NCBI GenBank assembly: GCA_947456625.1 | Contig: CANGQJ010000004.1 | Location: 1-64,000, forward strand | Source: Bacteroidota bacterium | GTDB taxonomy: Bacteria; Bacteroidota; Bacteroidia; Chitinophagales; Chitinophagaceae | Reading direction: 5' to 3' | Length of the DNA: 64,000 nt | Part shown: piece by piece, positions 34,696 through 43,959 of the stretch | Layout of the letters: each line of letters opens with the position of its first letter | How positions within the stretch are numbered: position 1 is the first letter of the stretch | Translations under genes and position numbers: made by a program | The notes under the pieces: model-generated | Database searches by the model: none | What the model saw: the letters and a program-made list of their open reading frames with translations, nothing else | Told to the model about the DNA's origin: nothing

Positions 34696-34809
34696 TTAAG
34701 CACTGGCTTTTGTAGCTTTTCTACCTCTAGTAGTCTTATGAGGTCTGCTCTTGCCATAAGAACCTAAGAATCTCTTTCCTTTAGCTGTTTTTTTATCTCC
34801 TCTACCCAT
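34696..34809 (-). CDS. 30S ribosomal protein bTHX
   Basis: A 37-residue, very basic protein, too short for standard ORF cut-offs. It reads MGRGDKKTAKGKRFLGSYGK followed by SRPHKTTRGRKATKASA. MGRGDKKTKRGK-x-x-x-GS-GK-x-RP is the Thx signature of the small subunit protein first found in Thermus. Bacteroidota carry such a gene. It is preceded by HU on the same strand but separated from it by the HU terminator, and has its own terminator. Confidence 0.9.
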   Translation of the reverse strand: MGRGDKKTAKGKRFLGSYGKSRPHKTTRGRKATKASA

Positions 34810-34841
34810 GATATTGTGTTTTATTTAGTGATTGGACAGCA

Positions 34842-34876
34842 AAAATAAAAAAACCCCCTGATAAAAGGGGGTTTTT
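34842..34876 (-). terminator. Terminator after the HU gene
   Basis: AAAAACCCCC and GGGGGTTTTT form a strong hairpin; on the minus strand it is followed by a long T-rich tail. It lies 18 bases past the HU stop. Confidence 0.92.
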
Positions 34877-34894
34877 ATTGAAATAAATTTCAAA

Positions 34895-35164
34895 TTACAA
34901 TTTTCCGCTTAATTCTTTACCAGCCTTGAATTTTGCAACTTTCTTAGCTTTGATCTTGATGGTAGCACCAGTTTGTGGGTTACGACCAGTTCTTGCAGCA
35001 CGCTTAGATACTGAGAAAGTACCAAAACCTACTAAAGTTACTTTATCACCTTTTTTCAAAGATTTAGTAACTGCTTCGATGAAAGCATCTAAAGCTGCGT
35101 TAGCTGATGTTTTTGGTAAATCTGCGCTGTCCGCAATGTGTGCGATTAATTCTGCTTTGTTCAT
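34895..35164 (-). CDS. hup: DNA-binding protein HU
   Basis: An 89-residue histone-like nucleoid protein that bends DNA as a dimer. It starts [18 protein letters not shown], has [29 protein letters not shown], the beta-arm with the intercalating NPQTG tip, and ends [16 protein letters not shown]. All are typical. A single gene with terminator and a -7 element 32 bases upstream of the ATG. Confidence 0.97.
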   Translation of the reverse strand: MNKAELIAHIADSADLPKTSANAALDAFIEAVTKSLKKGDKVTLVGFGTFSVSKRAARTGRNPQTGATIKIKAKKVAKFKAGKELSGKL

Positions 35165-35196
35165 AGATGTGTTTTTTATAGTTTTAAACGATATAA

Positions 35197-35204
35197 CAAA
35201 TTTA
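35197..35204 (-). promoter_or_regulatory. Candidate -7 promoter element of hup
   Basis: TAAATTTG on the minus strand matches TAnnTTTG, 32 bases before the HU ATG. The remaining 220 bases of the spacer up to 35424 are very AT-rich and hold a close direct repeat (AAGTCAAAATC / AAGTCAAATG); I see no gene there. Confidence 0.5.
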
Positions 35205-35424
35205 TTAGGTTTTATGAAACGAAAAAATATTTTGCCATTTATTTTTTATTTTATTTTTCCACTAAAACCCTTAAATAGCAAGGTTTTCAAGTCAAAATCA
35301 AGTCAAATGTTTTAAATCATTTTTTTGTAAAATTCAATGAAACCTTTACTGGCATTGATTTTCAGAAATAAAAAAGCTGAAATATAGGCCTATGGCGTGT
35401 TTTAGCCTATTAAACTATCCACAA

Positions 35425-35727
35425 TCAATTCACAATTCGCATAGCGGTAATAAAGTGGAAACATTGATTTCCCCATGTATCCTGTAGCTCGGTCATGATG
35501 GATTCAGACAACTGGTTTTTGTACTTTTCAATGTTTTCAGGTGTTTGAGAGAACAATTGTAGGGTATAAGTAGGTGCTTGATCTTCACTCACTTCAATTT
35601 CATAAAATTTATTATCAGAAAAACATCCTGTTGCATGAATCATTGGAATGAATTTTTCTTGCATCCATATGAGCCATGGTGCTTGTTGATTGGGGTCAAT
35701 TTGAAAACTAATATTATATACAAACAT
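35425..35727 (-). CDS. DUF4286 family protein
   Basis: A 100-residue cytoplasmic protein starting MFVYNISFQIDPNQQAPWLIWM and containing EKFIPMIHATGCFSDNKFY, the DUF4286 pattern common in Bacteroidota. It resembles ferredoxin-like ABM-type folds. Function unknown. It begins six bases after the exonuclease III gene on the same strand, so the two are cotranscribed. Confidence 0.85.
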   Translation of the reverse strand: MFVYNISFQIDPNQQAPWLIWMQEKFIPMIHATGCFSDNKFYEIEVSEDQAPTYTLQLFSQTPENIEKYKNQLSESIMTELQDTWGNQCFHFITAMRIVN

Positions 35728-35733
35728 GATTGT

Positions 35734-36504
35734 TTATTTTTGAAGTTCTAAAACAATGGGACAATGATCACTATGTTTTACCATGGGTAAAATGTCCGTT
35801 GCTGTAATTAAATTTTTGAGTGCCGAACTTGTACATAAGTAATCAATTCTCCATCCTTTGTTATTTAGCCTCACCGACGGGAAACGTTGACTCCACCAGG
35901 AGTAAGCCCCTGTAGTAGTTGGATTCATTTGTCTAAAACTATCTATCCACCCTGCTTCAATAAATTGATCCATCCATGCTTTTTCTTCAGGTAAAAAACC
36001 GGATGATTTTTTATTCCCTTTTGGATCATGAATATCTATATCGGTATGTGCAATATTATAATCACCTGCAACAATAATTTTTGCTCTTTCTTTTTTTAAT
36101 GCTTCCACCCATCCAAAAAATTCATCTAACCATTGGTATTTATAATTTTGTCTTTCATCGCCGCTAGTGCCCGATGGGAAGTAGGCATTCACAATAGTTA
36201 AATCTCCAATGTCAACACGAATAACCCTTCCTTCAAAATCGCTCATTTCGTGCCCAGTCCCACATACTATTTTACTTGGCTTAGTTTTACTAAATACCGC
36301 TACACCACTGTATCCTTTTTTTTGTGCTGGGAACCAACTTACATGGTAACCTAATTCAGTGAATAAAGTTAAATCAATATCATTTGGTGTGGCTTTTGTT
36401 TCTTGAACACAAAAAATATCCACCGGGTAGGTTTTTAACCAATCCAATAAGCCTTTTTTAATAGCGGCTCTAATGCCGTTTACATTATAACTTACAATGC
36501 GCAT
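35734..36504 (-). CDS. xth: Exodeoxyribonuclease III (AP endonuclease)
   Basis: A 256-residue Mg-dependent exonuclease/endonuclease/phosphatase-fold enzyme of base excision repair. Visible active-site blocks are SYNVNGIRAAIKKG, CVQETKA (metal-binding Glu), VNAYFPSG, VAGDYNIAHTDIDIHDP and the terminal HSDHCPIVLE. It incises at abasic sites and has 3' exonuclease activity. It follows the hypothetical gene at 36514 by nine bases. Confidence 0.95.
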   Translation of the reverse strand: MRIVSYNVNGIRAAIKKGLLDWLKTYPVDIFCVQETKATPNDIDLTLFTELGYHVSWFPAQKKGYSGVAVFSKTKPSKIVCGTGHEMSDFEGRVIRVDIGDLTIVNAYFPSGTSGDERQNYKYQWLDEFFGWVEALKKERAKIIVAGDYNIAHTDIDIHDPKGNKKSSGFLPEEKAWMDQFIEAGWIDSFRQMNPTTTGAYSWWSQRFPSVRLNNKGWRIDYLCTSSALKNLITATDILPMVKHSDHCPIVLELQK

Positions 36505-36513
36505 GTTTATTTT

Positions 36514-37881
36514 TTATTTGGGACTTTGAAATAATTCACCAAAGGCAATTAACAGTAGTAAATTTTTTAATTCATTTGTCAAGGAATTGGATAGTACAAC
36601 CATTTGATAAGGCTTTTTATCGCCATCAATAATCATGACTATTTTATTTTCAAATAAAATAGTTTTTATAGATTGTTCATTGTCAAACTGTATTGCAAAT
36701 GGATGGTTGTATATGTTTCCTTGAATAACTTTTTCATGAATAATAGGAGTAGTGCGTTTTAAATCACTAATTTCAAATTTCTTTAAGGAGTCGTAACCAT
36801 TGTACATATTATCAGGATAAAGGAATTTATCTTTTTCACTAACCTTTTCTTTTACTGAAAACATTCCAATACTATCTCTGCCATCATAAATAACACTTGC
36901 TATTTCTGGTATAAAAATGAGTGCGTTATTTGCTTCGCCATTTCCTTGAGGGTTAAACTCCAAATAGGATTTAATGATATAATCCTTATTGGCTTGCACG
37001 TCTCTAAGGGGCTGAATAACTTGATAGTATTCTTTGCCGCTTGTGTTGCTTCTGTATTTTTTAATACTTGTAACTATATCTTTTAATGGGTAATTATCGG
37101 CTTTGTTTTTTAGATCAATTTTATAAAGTGGTGCTGTTGGAATTCTAAGTAATTGTTGTCCACTTTTAGTATTATAACTTATAAATTGATTTGCGGTGTC
37201 AAATAATGTTCTTGGTGTGTTGTGTAATAAAGGCATCCAATAATTATCTGTTGCATATGCTTTTGGAACTTTCGCTTCCATGAATTCCATTTCATTTGCA
37301 TCTGGACTAATGTAACTTATACCTTTTGCTATGGCTTGAAATAAAGCTATTGGAGTAGTTGCGACACTGGTTACTTCATAACCAATACCTACCGATTTCA
37401 CAGGCATCATCCCTAGCATAATAGTTTTTTGAAAAACTTTTTCATGTTTCTGATTAAAAATATCAACTACAATGGCCCAAATAGATTCTACGCTATCTTT
37501 TTTTGAAGCTGAAATATCCACTAGTTTATTTAGGTATGTAGTTTCTGGATCTAATTCGTAAAGTTCTAAGTAAGCATGAAAAGGTATATCACGAGTTGCC
37601 TCCCAATTAATTGAAATTTTTCCAACTTGATTTTGCTTGGTTAATATTTTTTTGGATGTAGCATTTTGTTTTATTCTTTCTAAGTGAAGTGTTTTAAAAA
37701 TGCCCGAGTCTAATGCTTTTTCTAAATTACTAATGTCAACAGGTAAATGCCAATATCTTGCATCTGGATTAAAGGTTGAAAATACCTGAACCTGTTCCAA
37801 TGCCACTTTTTCTTGGCTATTACCCACTTTATAAGTGAAGCAGAAGCTCAGAATTAAAAACAATATTTTATAAAATTTCAT
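36514..37881 (-). CDS. Exported protein of unknown function
   Basis: A 455-residue protein with a signal peptide (MKFYKILFLILSFCFTY to about GNSQ). The mature part begins EKVALEQVQVFSTFNPDARYWHLPVD and is a mix of beta strands and charged loops; the middle contains HTPRTLFDTANQF and IPTAPLYKIDLK. I recognise no family. No lipobox, no barrel-type C-terminal Phe strand. It is first in a short operon with xth and DUF4286. ATG 37881 is chosen because it starts the signal peptide; a start 21 bases upstream is possible. Confidence 0.75.
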   Translation of the reverse strand: MKFYKILFLILSFCFTYKVGNSQEKVALEQVQVFSTFNPDARYWHLPVDISNLEKALDSGIFKTLHLERIKQNATSKKILTKQNQVGKISINWEATRDIPFHAYLELYELDPETTYLNKLVDISASKKDSVESIWAIVVDIFNQKHEKVFQKTIMLGMMPVKSVGIGYEVTSVATTPIALFQAIAKGISYISPDANEMEFMEAKVPKAYATDNYWMPLLHNTPRTLFDTANQFISYNTKSGQQLLRIPTAPLYKIDLKNKADNYPLKDIVTSIKKYRSNTSGKEYYQVIQPLRDVQANKDYIIKSYLEFNPQGNGEANNALIFIPEIASVIYDGRDSIGMFSVKEKVSEKDKFLYPDNMYNGYDSLKKFEISDLKRTTPIIHEKVIQGNIYNHPFAIQFDNEQSIKTILFENKIVMIIDGDKKPYQMVVLSNSLTNELKNLLLLIAFGELFQSPK

Positions 37882-37970
37882 TGATTTAAGCATACCTATC
37901 AAAATTAACTAAATTAGCGAACACAGGTTCATAAATTATTATAACTTCATGCTATTACAAGAAATTTAAT

Positions 37971-38723
37971 ATGAGTCCCGAAAAGAATAAAAAAACAACC
38001 AATAGAATTATACCAGCTAGTAATGAATATTATAATTTAGAAGGCCCCAAGCCAAGGATGAATGAGTTTTATTTTGCATTTAAAATATTTATACAATTTA
38101 TTAAAGGCTTTAGAACATTACATTTTATTGGTCCCTGCATTACGGTATTTGGGTCGGCTAGGTTTAATGAACAACACCCTTATTATATTAAGTCAAGGGA
38201 GATAGGAAAGCGCATTGCTGACTTGGGTTTAACTACTATGACTGGTGGAGGTCCTGGTGTAATGGAAGCTGCCAATAGAGGTGCTTTTGAAGCAGGTGGA
38301 AAGTCGGTGGGATGTAATATTAAATTGCCTTTTGAGCAAAGGCCAAATCCTTACACAAACGTTTCAATTACGTTTAATTACTTTTTTATCAGAAAAGTAC
38401 TAATGGTTAAATATTCTTATGGTTTTATCATAATGCCAGGGGGTTTTGGCACTATGGATGAATTTTTTGAAACCCTAACACTTGCCCAAACCAAAGTAAT
38501 TAATGATTTTCCAATTGTAGTGATGGGCAAGGAGTATTACAAGCCATTTCATCATTGGATGGATCATATGATTCAGGAAGGAACCATTTCAGAAGAGGAT
38601 AAAAAATTTATACTCTTTACCGATAATGCAGATGAGGCAGTTGAGCATATCGCAAAATATGTACGTAAGCATTATACACCCAAGCCACGTAAACGACTTT
38701 GGTGGTTACTTGAAAAAGTATAG
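37971..38723 (+). CDS. LOG family protein (TIGR00730), lysine-decarboxylase-like fold
   Basis: A 250-residue protein with the LOG motifs GGGPGVMEAANRGAFEAGG and PGGFGTMDEFFETLTLAQT. This PGGxGTxxE site cleaves nucleoside monophosphates to base and ribose-5-phosphate (cytokinin-activating activity in plants; nucleotide salvage in bacteria). The N-terminus has FIGPCITVFGSARF. It converges with the metH C-terminal gene, two bases between stops, with no terminator. Confidence 0.9.
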   Translation: MSPEKNKKTTNRIIPASNEYYNLEGPKPRMNEFYFAFKIFIQFIKGFRTLHFIGPCITVFGSARFNEQHPYYIKSREIGKRIADLGLTTMTGGGPGVMEAANRGAFEAGGKSVGCNIKLPFEQRPNPYTNVSITFNYFFIRKVLMVKYSYGFIIMPGGFGTMDEFFETLTLAQTKVINDFPIVVMGKEYYKPFHHWMDHMIQEGTISEEDKKFILFTDNADEAVEHIAKYVRKHYTPKPRKRLWWLLEKV

Positions 38724-38725
38724 AA

Positions 38726-41458
38726 TTACTCAATCACAGGTTGCAACCATCTGGTAATATACTCCAATGATTGTTGCTTACGTTTTGCATAATCTGTTAC
38801 TTGATCTTGTTGAATTTTACCTAAACCAAAATATTGACTTTGAGGATTTGCAAAATACCAACCACAAACACTGGATGCTGGATACATGGCTAAGCTCTCC
38901 GTTAAGGTAATACCTGTATGCTTTTCGGCTTCTAATAAATTAAATAAAGTGTACTTTTCGGTATGGTCTGGACAAGCAGGGTAGCCTGGCGCAGGTCTTA
39001 TGCCTGTGTAGTTTTCTTTAATCAATTCCTCATTGCCTAATTGCTCGTCTTTTGCATAACCCCAATATGCTCTTCTTGTTTTTGCATGTAGGTATTCTGC
39101 AAAGGCTTCCGCTAAGCGATCGGCTAAGGCTTGCAAAATAATTTTATTATAGTCGTCGTGTTGTGCTTCAAATGCTTTGATATGTTTTTCAATACCATGA
39201 ATGGTTACTGCAAATGCACCTAAGTAATCCTTTTTATTTTCGGTTTCAGGACAAATAAAATCGGCCAATGAAAAGTTAGGTTGTCCTGCTGCTTTTTTAG
39301 CTTGTTGTCTTAGGAAGTGCAATTGTGTTTTTTCTGCACCGTTTTGTAAAATAACATCATCTCCATTTGCACTTGCTTCCCAAAATCCTACAGCGCCTTT
39401 TGCGGTTAACCATTTTTCTTTGATAATGGTTTGTAATAAAGCATTTGCATCGGCATATAATTTACTGGCTACTTCACCCACTTTTTCGTCAGTTAAAATG
39501 GCCGGGAAATTACCGTGCAATTCCCAAGCAATAAAGAAAGGTTTCCAATCGATATAATCCACAAGCACCGACAAATTGGTAAGTTCAATTGCTTTATTTC
39601 CTGTAAAACTTGGTGTAGTTGCTTCAAATTTTGACCAATCTATTTGCATTTTATTTTTCAAAGCTTCCGCATAAGGAGTGGATTGCTTTACTGTTTTTTT
39701 ATTGTCAAAATCCGATTTGAGTTGAGTATACTCTTTGTCTAAGTTTTGTAAGAAGGTAATTTTTTGTTCCTTGTTTAAAAGCGAACCAGCCACCGTTACA
39801 CTTCGAGAAGCGTCTAGTACATGTATTACACCGTCATTATATTCTGGGGCAATTTTTACTGCAGTATGCATACGCGAAGTAGTAGCTCCACCAATCATCA
39901 ATGGAATTTTCATTCCACGGCGCTTCATTTCCTTAGCAATGTATACCATCTCATCCAATGAAGGTGTAATTAAACCACTTAGTCCAATGATATCCACCTC
40001 CTGTTTTACTGCTTCTGATAAAATTTTATCAGCAGGTACCATTACGCCAATATCAATAATTTCATAGCCATTACAACCTAATACCACACCCACAATATTT
40101 TTTCCAATATCATGTACGTCTCCTTTAACTGTAGCTAGTAATATTTTAGCAGGTCCTTTGGTTTGACCATTTGGATTCGCTGATGCATTTTTTAATCTTT
40201 CTTTTTCTGCTTCAATGTAAGGAGTTAAAACCGCTACACTTTTTTTCATCACACGTGCACTTTTCACCACTTGTGGTAAAAACATTTTACCCGCACCAAA
40301 TAAATCACCCACTTGGTTCATCCCGGCCATTAAAGGACCTTCAATTACTTCTAGTGGTGCGCTGTATTTTTGCCTTGCCTCTTCGGTATCCTCGTCAATA
40401 AAGTCGGTAATTCCATTAATTAATGAATGCGCTAAACGTTTTTCTACCGTATCGTTTCTCCAAGCCAATTTAATTTTATTCGCTTCTTCGGATGACTGCC
40501 CCGCATTTTCTCCACTTGCTTTTAAATTATCAGCGTATATAATTAAAGCTTCTGTTGCTTGGTTGTTGTCGTTGTTTTTATTTAAGATAACGTCCTCGCA
40601 TAAGTTTCTTAGTACTGGATCAATTTCATCATACACGGCTAATTGCCCTGCATTTACAATACCCATGTCCATACCCGCTTTAATAGCATGGTATAAAAAA
40701 ACCGCGTGAATGGCTTCACGCACTGCTTCATTTCCTCTAAAAGAAAAAGATACATTGGATACACCACCACTTATTTTAGCCAATGGCATTTTTTGTTTAA
40801 TTACACGCGTTGCCTCTATAAAATCTACTGCGTAATTATTATGCTCCTCAATACCTGTTGCAATTGCAAAAATATTGGGGTCAAAAATAATATCCTGTGG
40901 ATCAAAGCCAACCTGCTCCACTAGTATTTTATAAGCTCGCTCACAAATTTCTACTTTTCTTTCCTTAGTGTCGGCTTGCCCTACTTCATCAAAAGCCATT
41001 ACAATTACAGCTGCACCATATGCTTTACAAATATGTGCTTGCTCAATAAACTTAGCTTCTCCCTCTTTCATGGAGATAGAGTTTACTATACATTTTCCTT
41101 GCACACATTTTAAACCCGCTTCAATAATTTCAAATTTAGAACTATCAATCATTACAGGGATACGGGCAATATCGGGTTCGCTTTGTAATAAGTTCAAATA
41201 AGTAGTCATGGCTTTCACACCCTCAAGTAATGCATCGTCCATGTTTACATCTATAACCTGCGCGCCGCTTTCTACTTGTTGACGTGCAACCGATAAAGCT
41301 TCTTCGTATTTATTTTCCTTAATTAAACGTGCGAATTTTTTGGAACCTGTAACATTGGTTCTTTCTCCTACGTTTACAAAATTAGTTTCGGGACGAATCA
41401 CAAGGGGTTCAAGTCCTGCTAATCTTAGATAAGGCTTAATATGTATTGGTTCGCTCAT
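38726..41458 (-). CDS. metH: Cobalamin-dependent methionine synthase, C-terminal part (folate, B12 and reactivation domains)
   Basis: A 910-residue protein holding all MetH modules except the homocysteine-binding one. The pterin-binding barrel covers about 25-290 ([26 protein letters not shown]). The B12 cap lies around 330-425. The cobalamin domain has DVHDIG at 447-452, with His449 as the lower axial ligand, and [14 protein letters not shown]. The SAM-dependent reactivation domain occupies the last 300 residues, with [31 protein letters not shown] and SQYFGLGKI. It transfers methyl from methyl-THF to homocysteine. It follows the N-terminal gene by 46 bases. Confidence 0.95.
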   Translation of the reverse strand: MSEPIHIKPYLRLAGLEPLVIRPETNFVNVGERTNVTGSKKFARLIKENKYEEALSVARQQVESGAQVIDVNMDDALLEGVKAMTTYLNLLQSEPDIARIPVMIDSSKFEIIEAGLKCVQGKCIVNSISMKEGEAKFIEQAHICKAYGAAVIVMAFDEVGQADTKERKVEICERAYKILVEQVGFDPQDIIFDPNIFAIATGIEEHNNYAVDFIEATRVIKQKMPLAKISGGVSNVSFSFRGNEAVREAIHAVFLYHAIKAGMDMGIVNAGQLAVYDEIDPVLRNLCEDVILNKNNDNNQATEALIIYADNLKASGENAGQSSEEANKIKLAWRNDTVEKRLAHSLINGITDFIDEDTEEARQKYSAPLEVIEGPLMAGMNQVGDLFGAGKMFLPQVVKSARVMKKSVAVLTPYIEAEKERLKNASANPNGQTKGPAKILLATVKGDVHDIGKNIVGVVLGCNGYEIIDIGVMVPADKILSEAVKQEVDIIGLSGLITPSLDEMVYIAKEMKRRGMKIPLMIGGATTSRMHTAVKIAPEYNDGVIHVLDASRSVTVAGSLLNKEQKITFLQNLDKEYTQLKSDFDNKKTVKQSTPYAEALKNKMQIDWSKFEATTPSFTGNKAIELTNLSVLVDYIDWKPFFIAWELHGNFPAILTDEKVGEVASKLYADANALLQTIIKEKWLTAKGAVGFWEASANGDDVILQNGAEKTQLHFLRQQAKKAAGQPNFSLADFICPETENKKDYLGAFAVTIHGIEKHIKAFEAQHDDYNKIILQALADRLAEAFAEYLHAKTRRAYWGYAKDEQLGNEELIKENYTGIRPAPGYPACPDHTEKYTLFNLLEAEKHTGITLTESLAMYPASSVCGWYFANPQSQYFGLGKIQQDQVTDYAKRKQQSLEYITRWLQPVIE

Positions 41459-41504
41459 AATTTTTTCTTTTGGTTTAACAACAAGGAAGGTTTAATCAAT
41501 GTCA

Positions 41505-42518
41505 TTAAATAGTTGCATCAACAATTGGTAATAATCTTGGTGTTAAGTTTCTAACATTGTCTGCCATATGTTTAATATGTTCAGGTGTGGTTCCGCAACA
41601 TCCACCTACAATATTTACAAATTTATTTTTTGCCCACTCTTCAATAAAAGCGCCAGTTTGGTGTGGAGCTTCGTCGTATTGTCCCATTGCATTTGGAAGT
41701 CCTGCATTTGGATATGCCGAAGTATAACAAGAAGCAATTTGTGAAAGTTCCTCAATGTGTGAACGCATTTCTTGTGCCCCTAATGCACAGTTAAGACCTA
41801 CACTTAAAGGTTTTGCATGTGCAACAGAGGTGTAAAATGCTTCTAAAGTTTGTCCACTTAATGTTCTTCCCGAAGCATCGGTAATGGTACCGCTAATCAT
41901 AATAGGAAGTTCCGGTTTCCCTATTTTTCTAAAATATTCTTTAATGGCAAAAATGGCCGCTTTTGCATTAAGGGTATCAAAAATAGTTTCTACTAATAAT
42001 ACATCTACACCTGCGTCCACTAAACCTTTTATTTGTTCCGTGTAAGCTTCCACAACCTCATCAAATGTTACTGCACGGTAACCAGGATTATTTACATCTG
42101 GCGATAAACTCAAGGTTTTATTTAAAGGCCCAATTGATCCTGCAATAAATTTTTCAGTTGCATTTGGGTGTTTTGATTTGTATTGATCAATAGCATCACG
42201 CACGCATTTTGCAGCGGCCACATTTAATTCATATGCAAATTCCTGCATGTCATAATCCGCCATAGCAATGGAGGTGCTGCTAAAAGTATTGGTTTCAATA
42301 ATGTCAGCACCTGCTTCTAAATATTGTAAATGAATACCTGTAATAATGGAAGGTTGTGTAATGCACAGTAAATCATTATTACCTTTAACATCGCAATGCC
42401 AATTTGCAAAGCGAGTGCCTCGATAATCTTCTTCGGTTAATTTATGGCGTTGAATCATGGTACCCATGGCACCATCAATAACCAAAATTCTTTTTTTAAG
42501 CGACTCTTGTATTGACAT
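41505..42518 (-). CDS. metH: Methionine synthase, homocysteine-binding part
   Basis: A 337-residue zinc-dependent homocysteine S-methyltransferase domain. [17 protein letters not shown] is the standard MetH opening; the three zinc cysteines are in VGLNCALG and [12 protein letters not shown]. It ends soon after the domain, at [13 protein letters not shown], so it is a separate protein rather than a truncated MetH. The next gene supplies the rest. I place the start at ATG 42518; a further ATG at 42539 is in frame. Preceded by a leader of about 130 nt with a predicted pseudoknot (42586-42644), likely regulatory. Confidence 0.94.
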   Translation of the reverse strand: MSIQESLKKRILVIDGAMGTMIQRHKLTEEDYRGTRFANWHCDVKGNNDLLCITQPSIITGIHLQYLEAGADIIETNTFSSTSIAMADYDMQEFAYELNVAAAKCVRDAIDQYKSKHPNATEKFIAGSIGPLNKTLSLSPDVNNPGYRAVTFDEVVEAYTEQIKGLVDAGVDVLLVETIFDTLNAKAAIFAIKEYFRKIGKPELPIMISGTITDASGRTLSGQTLEAFYTSVAHAKPLSVGLNCALGAQEMRSHIEELSQIASCYTSAYPNAGLPNAMGQYDEAPHQTGAFIEEWAKNKFVNIVGGCCGTTPEHIKHMADNVRNLTPRLLPIVDATI

Positions 42519-42585
42519 AAATATTTTTTTATGCAACATCTTAAAAGAGCTAATTACTAATAATAAAGGGGGGAGTATGGTTACC

Positions 42586-42644
42586 GTTTATTAGTTCTTT
42601 TCTCCATAAAGATGGCAGGTTGAACAATAAACAAATCCACCTGC
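42586..42644 (-). ncRNA. Candidate riboswitch: H-type pseudoknot in the metH leader
   Basis: Read on the minus strand. Stem 1 pairs GCAGGU (42644-42639) with ACCUGC (42620-42615). Its loop starts GGAUUU and then holds GUUUAUUGUUC (42632-42622), which pairs with GAACUAAUAAAC (42597-42586) downstream: 11 base pairs with one bulged U. Loop 2 is one nucleotide and the crossing linker is 17, a geometry that fits a true H-type pseudoknot. The order stem, GAUUUG-like loop, nested second helix resembles SAM-II. However, the usual GCUAAA pocket is not clear (CUAA only), and it lies 67 bases before the start codon rather than over it. Confidence 0.6.
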
Positions 42645-42653
42645 AATGCGGTG

Positions 42654-42685
42654 CAAAGTTAGGATACTAATAGCTTGCAGCCAAA
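42654..42685 (-). promoter_or_regulatory. Promoter of the split metH operon
   Basis: On the minus strand TTTG (42685-42682), 20 bases, then TAACTTTG (42661-42654): both elements of the Bacteroidota promoter at good spacing. Transcription would start around 42647, two or three bases before the pseudoknot. Confidence 0.65.
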
Positions 42686-42722
42686 TTAACTCACCATAAG
42701 TATTGTGCTTAAAAATAGATGT

Positions 42723-43259
42723 TTATTGGGCGTAAGTTGCGTTTACATCTATATCAATTTTGTCGGCAACCATCTTAATCATAATACCACCAATTCCAAA
42801 GTCCTTTAAGGTAACGGTGAATTGAGCACTTGCTTTAATTGTGCCATTTTTAATCTCAATAAATCCCCCTGTTTGAATGGCTTTATTTACTCCATGCACC
42901 TGCATAGTCCCGTTTACAGTGATTGGGTATTTGCCATCCTTTTTAAAATCAACGGTATTGAAATTGGTAATTTGACCATTAAAAAATGCCCTTGGAAATT
43001 TATCACTTTCCATATATTCAGTATTAAAATGATCTTCCATTTTACCCATTTCAAAATGAAATCCTTTCATAAGCATGATGAAACTTAACTTACCATTGGG
43101 TTCCAGCCTACTCACTGCTTCTTTATTAAGGGCGTCAATATCATGATCGTCCTTTGCTATAAAGCGCACTGTTGCTGTTTTTGTTTCCCAAATTTTTTGT
43201 GCAGATACTTGGTTTACTAACCATAAAGGAAGGCTAAGGAGCAATAAAAATTGATACAT
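42723..43259 (-). CDS. YceI-like periplasmic protein
   Basis: A 178-residue exported protein with a signal peptide ending at VSAQ and a YceI-type lipocalin-like barrel: TATVRFIAKDDHDIDALNKE, LMKGFHFEMGKMEDHFNTEYMES, FPRAFFNGQI and GTMQVHGVNKAIQ. YceI proteins bind polyisoprenoid or fatty ligands. The sequence is a shorter, divergent member, so the ligand is uncertain. It is separated from recR by 63 bases and from the metH promoter by about 40. Confidence 0.85.
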   Translation of the reverse strand: MYQFLLLLSLPLWLVNQVSAQKIWETKTATVRFIAKDDHDIDALNKEAVSRLEPNGKLSFIMLMKGFHFEMGKMEDHFNTEYMESDKFPRAFFNGQITNFNTVDFKKDGKYPITVNGTMQVHGVNKAIQTGGFIEIKNGTIKASAQFTVTLKDFGIGGIMIKMVADKIDIDVNATYAQ

Positions 43260-43322
43260 AAAAGTGTTTTTGATCTATTTCAATGTTTGAACATTAAAAT
43301 TAGTGATTATTTTACAAAATAC

Positions 43323-43937
43323 CTATTTAATATATTGGCCAATGGGCTGTCTATTAGAAATACTCTTACCAAGGGTCATTTCGTCGGCATATTCTAGCTC
43401 ACCCCCAAAGGCAATTCCGCGGGCAATAGTGGTAATGCTACAAGGAATGTTTGCCAATTTTTTTTGGATATAATAAATGGTGGTGTCCCCTTGAATAGTA
43501 GGGTTTAATGCAAAAACCAATTCAGATACTTTGTCTTTTTTGACTCTTTCAATGAGCGCGTCAATAGTTAATTGTTCAGGTCCTATGCCATCCAATGGAG
43601 AAATAATACCACCCAAAACATGGTAAGTTCCATGATATTGCTGTGTATTTTCAATAGCAATAACATCTCTTATATTTTCAACAATACATATGGTGTCTTT
43701 TTGTCTGCCCGAATTGGAACATATGGAACAAATAGTTCCGTCACTAATATTATAACACTTTTGACAAAATTGAATTTCGTTTCTCATTTTTTGAAGCGTG
43801 TCACCAAACAAAGTAGTCACTCCTTTATCTTGTTTCAATAAATGAAGTACAAGCCTTAGTGCGGTTTTTTTGCCAATGCCTGGAAGCTTGGCAAATTCTG
43901 CTACTGCGTTTTCTAGTAAAGTGGAGGGTAATTGCAT
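43323..43937 (-). CDS. recR: Recombination mediator RecR
   Basis: A 204-residue DNA repair protein of the RecFOR pathway. The helix-hairpin-helix is FAKLPGIGKKTALRL, the zinc finger is FCQKCYNISDGTICSIC, and the Toprim domain has CIVENIRDVIAIE and HVLGGIISPLDGIGPEQL. A Walker-like ARGIAFGGELEYAD closes the domain. Standard length. A -7 element overlaps the end of the upstream gene at 43952. Confidence 0.96.
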   Translation of the reverse strand: MQLPSTLLENAVAEFAKLPGIGKKTALRLVLHLLKQDKGVTTLFGDTLQKMRNEIQFCQKCYNISDGTICSICSNSGRQKDTICIVENIRDVIAIENTQQYHGTYHVLGGIISPLDGIGPEQLTIDALIERVKKDKVSELVFALNPTIQGDTTIYYIQKKLANIPCSITTIARGIAFGGELEYADEMTLGKSISNRQPIGQYIK

Positions 43938-43951
43938 ATTGCTTGTTAAAA

Positions 43952-43959
43952 CAAAATTA
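43952..43959 (-). promoter_or_regulatory. Candidate -7 promoter element of recR
   Basis: TAATTTTG on the minus strand, exact TAnnTTTG match, 14 bases before the recR ATG and overlapping the stop codon of the gene at 43957. Confidence 0.45.

Noticed and set aside
35384..35410. Hairpin ATAGGC/GCCTAT as terminator of the DUF4286 gene
   Set aside because: The T-run lies 11 bases beyond the stem and the stem is only six pairs, so it is not convincing.
35410..35425. DnaA-box-like CTATCCACA, possible origin
   Set aside because: A single 8-of-9 match without further boxes, DUE or dnaA/dnaN nearby. The rpmH-rnpA genes at the left edge are often near origins, but no box cluster accompanies them here.
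42540..42722. SAM-I or cobalamin riboswitch upstream of metH
   Set aside because: I looked for the SAM-I core and the B12-box of cobalamin riboswitches on the minus strand and found neither. The visible structure is a compact pseudoknot, kept as a separate candidate.
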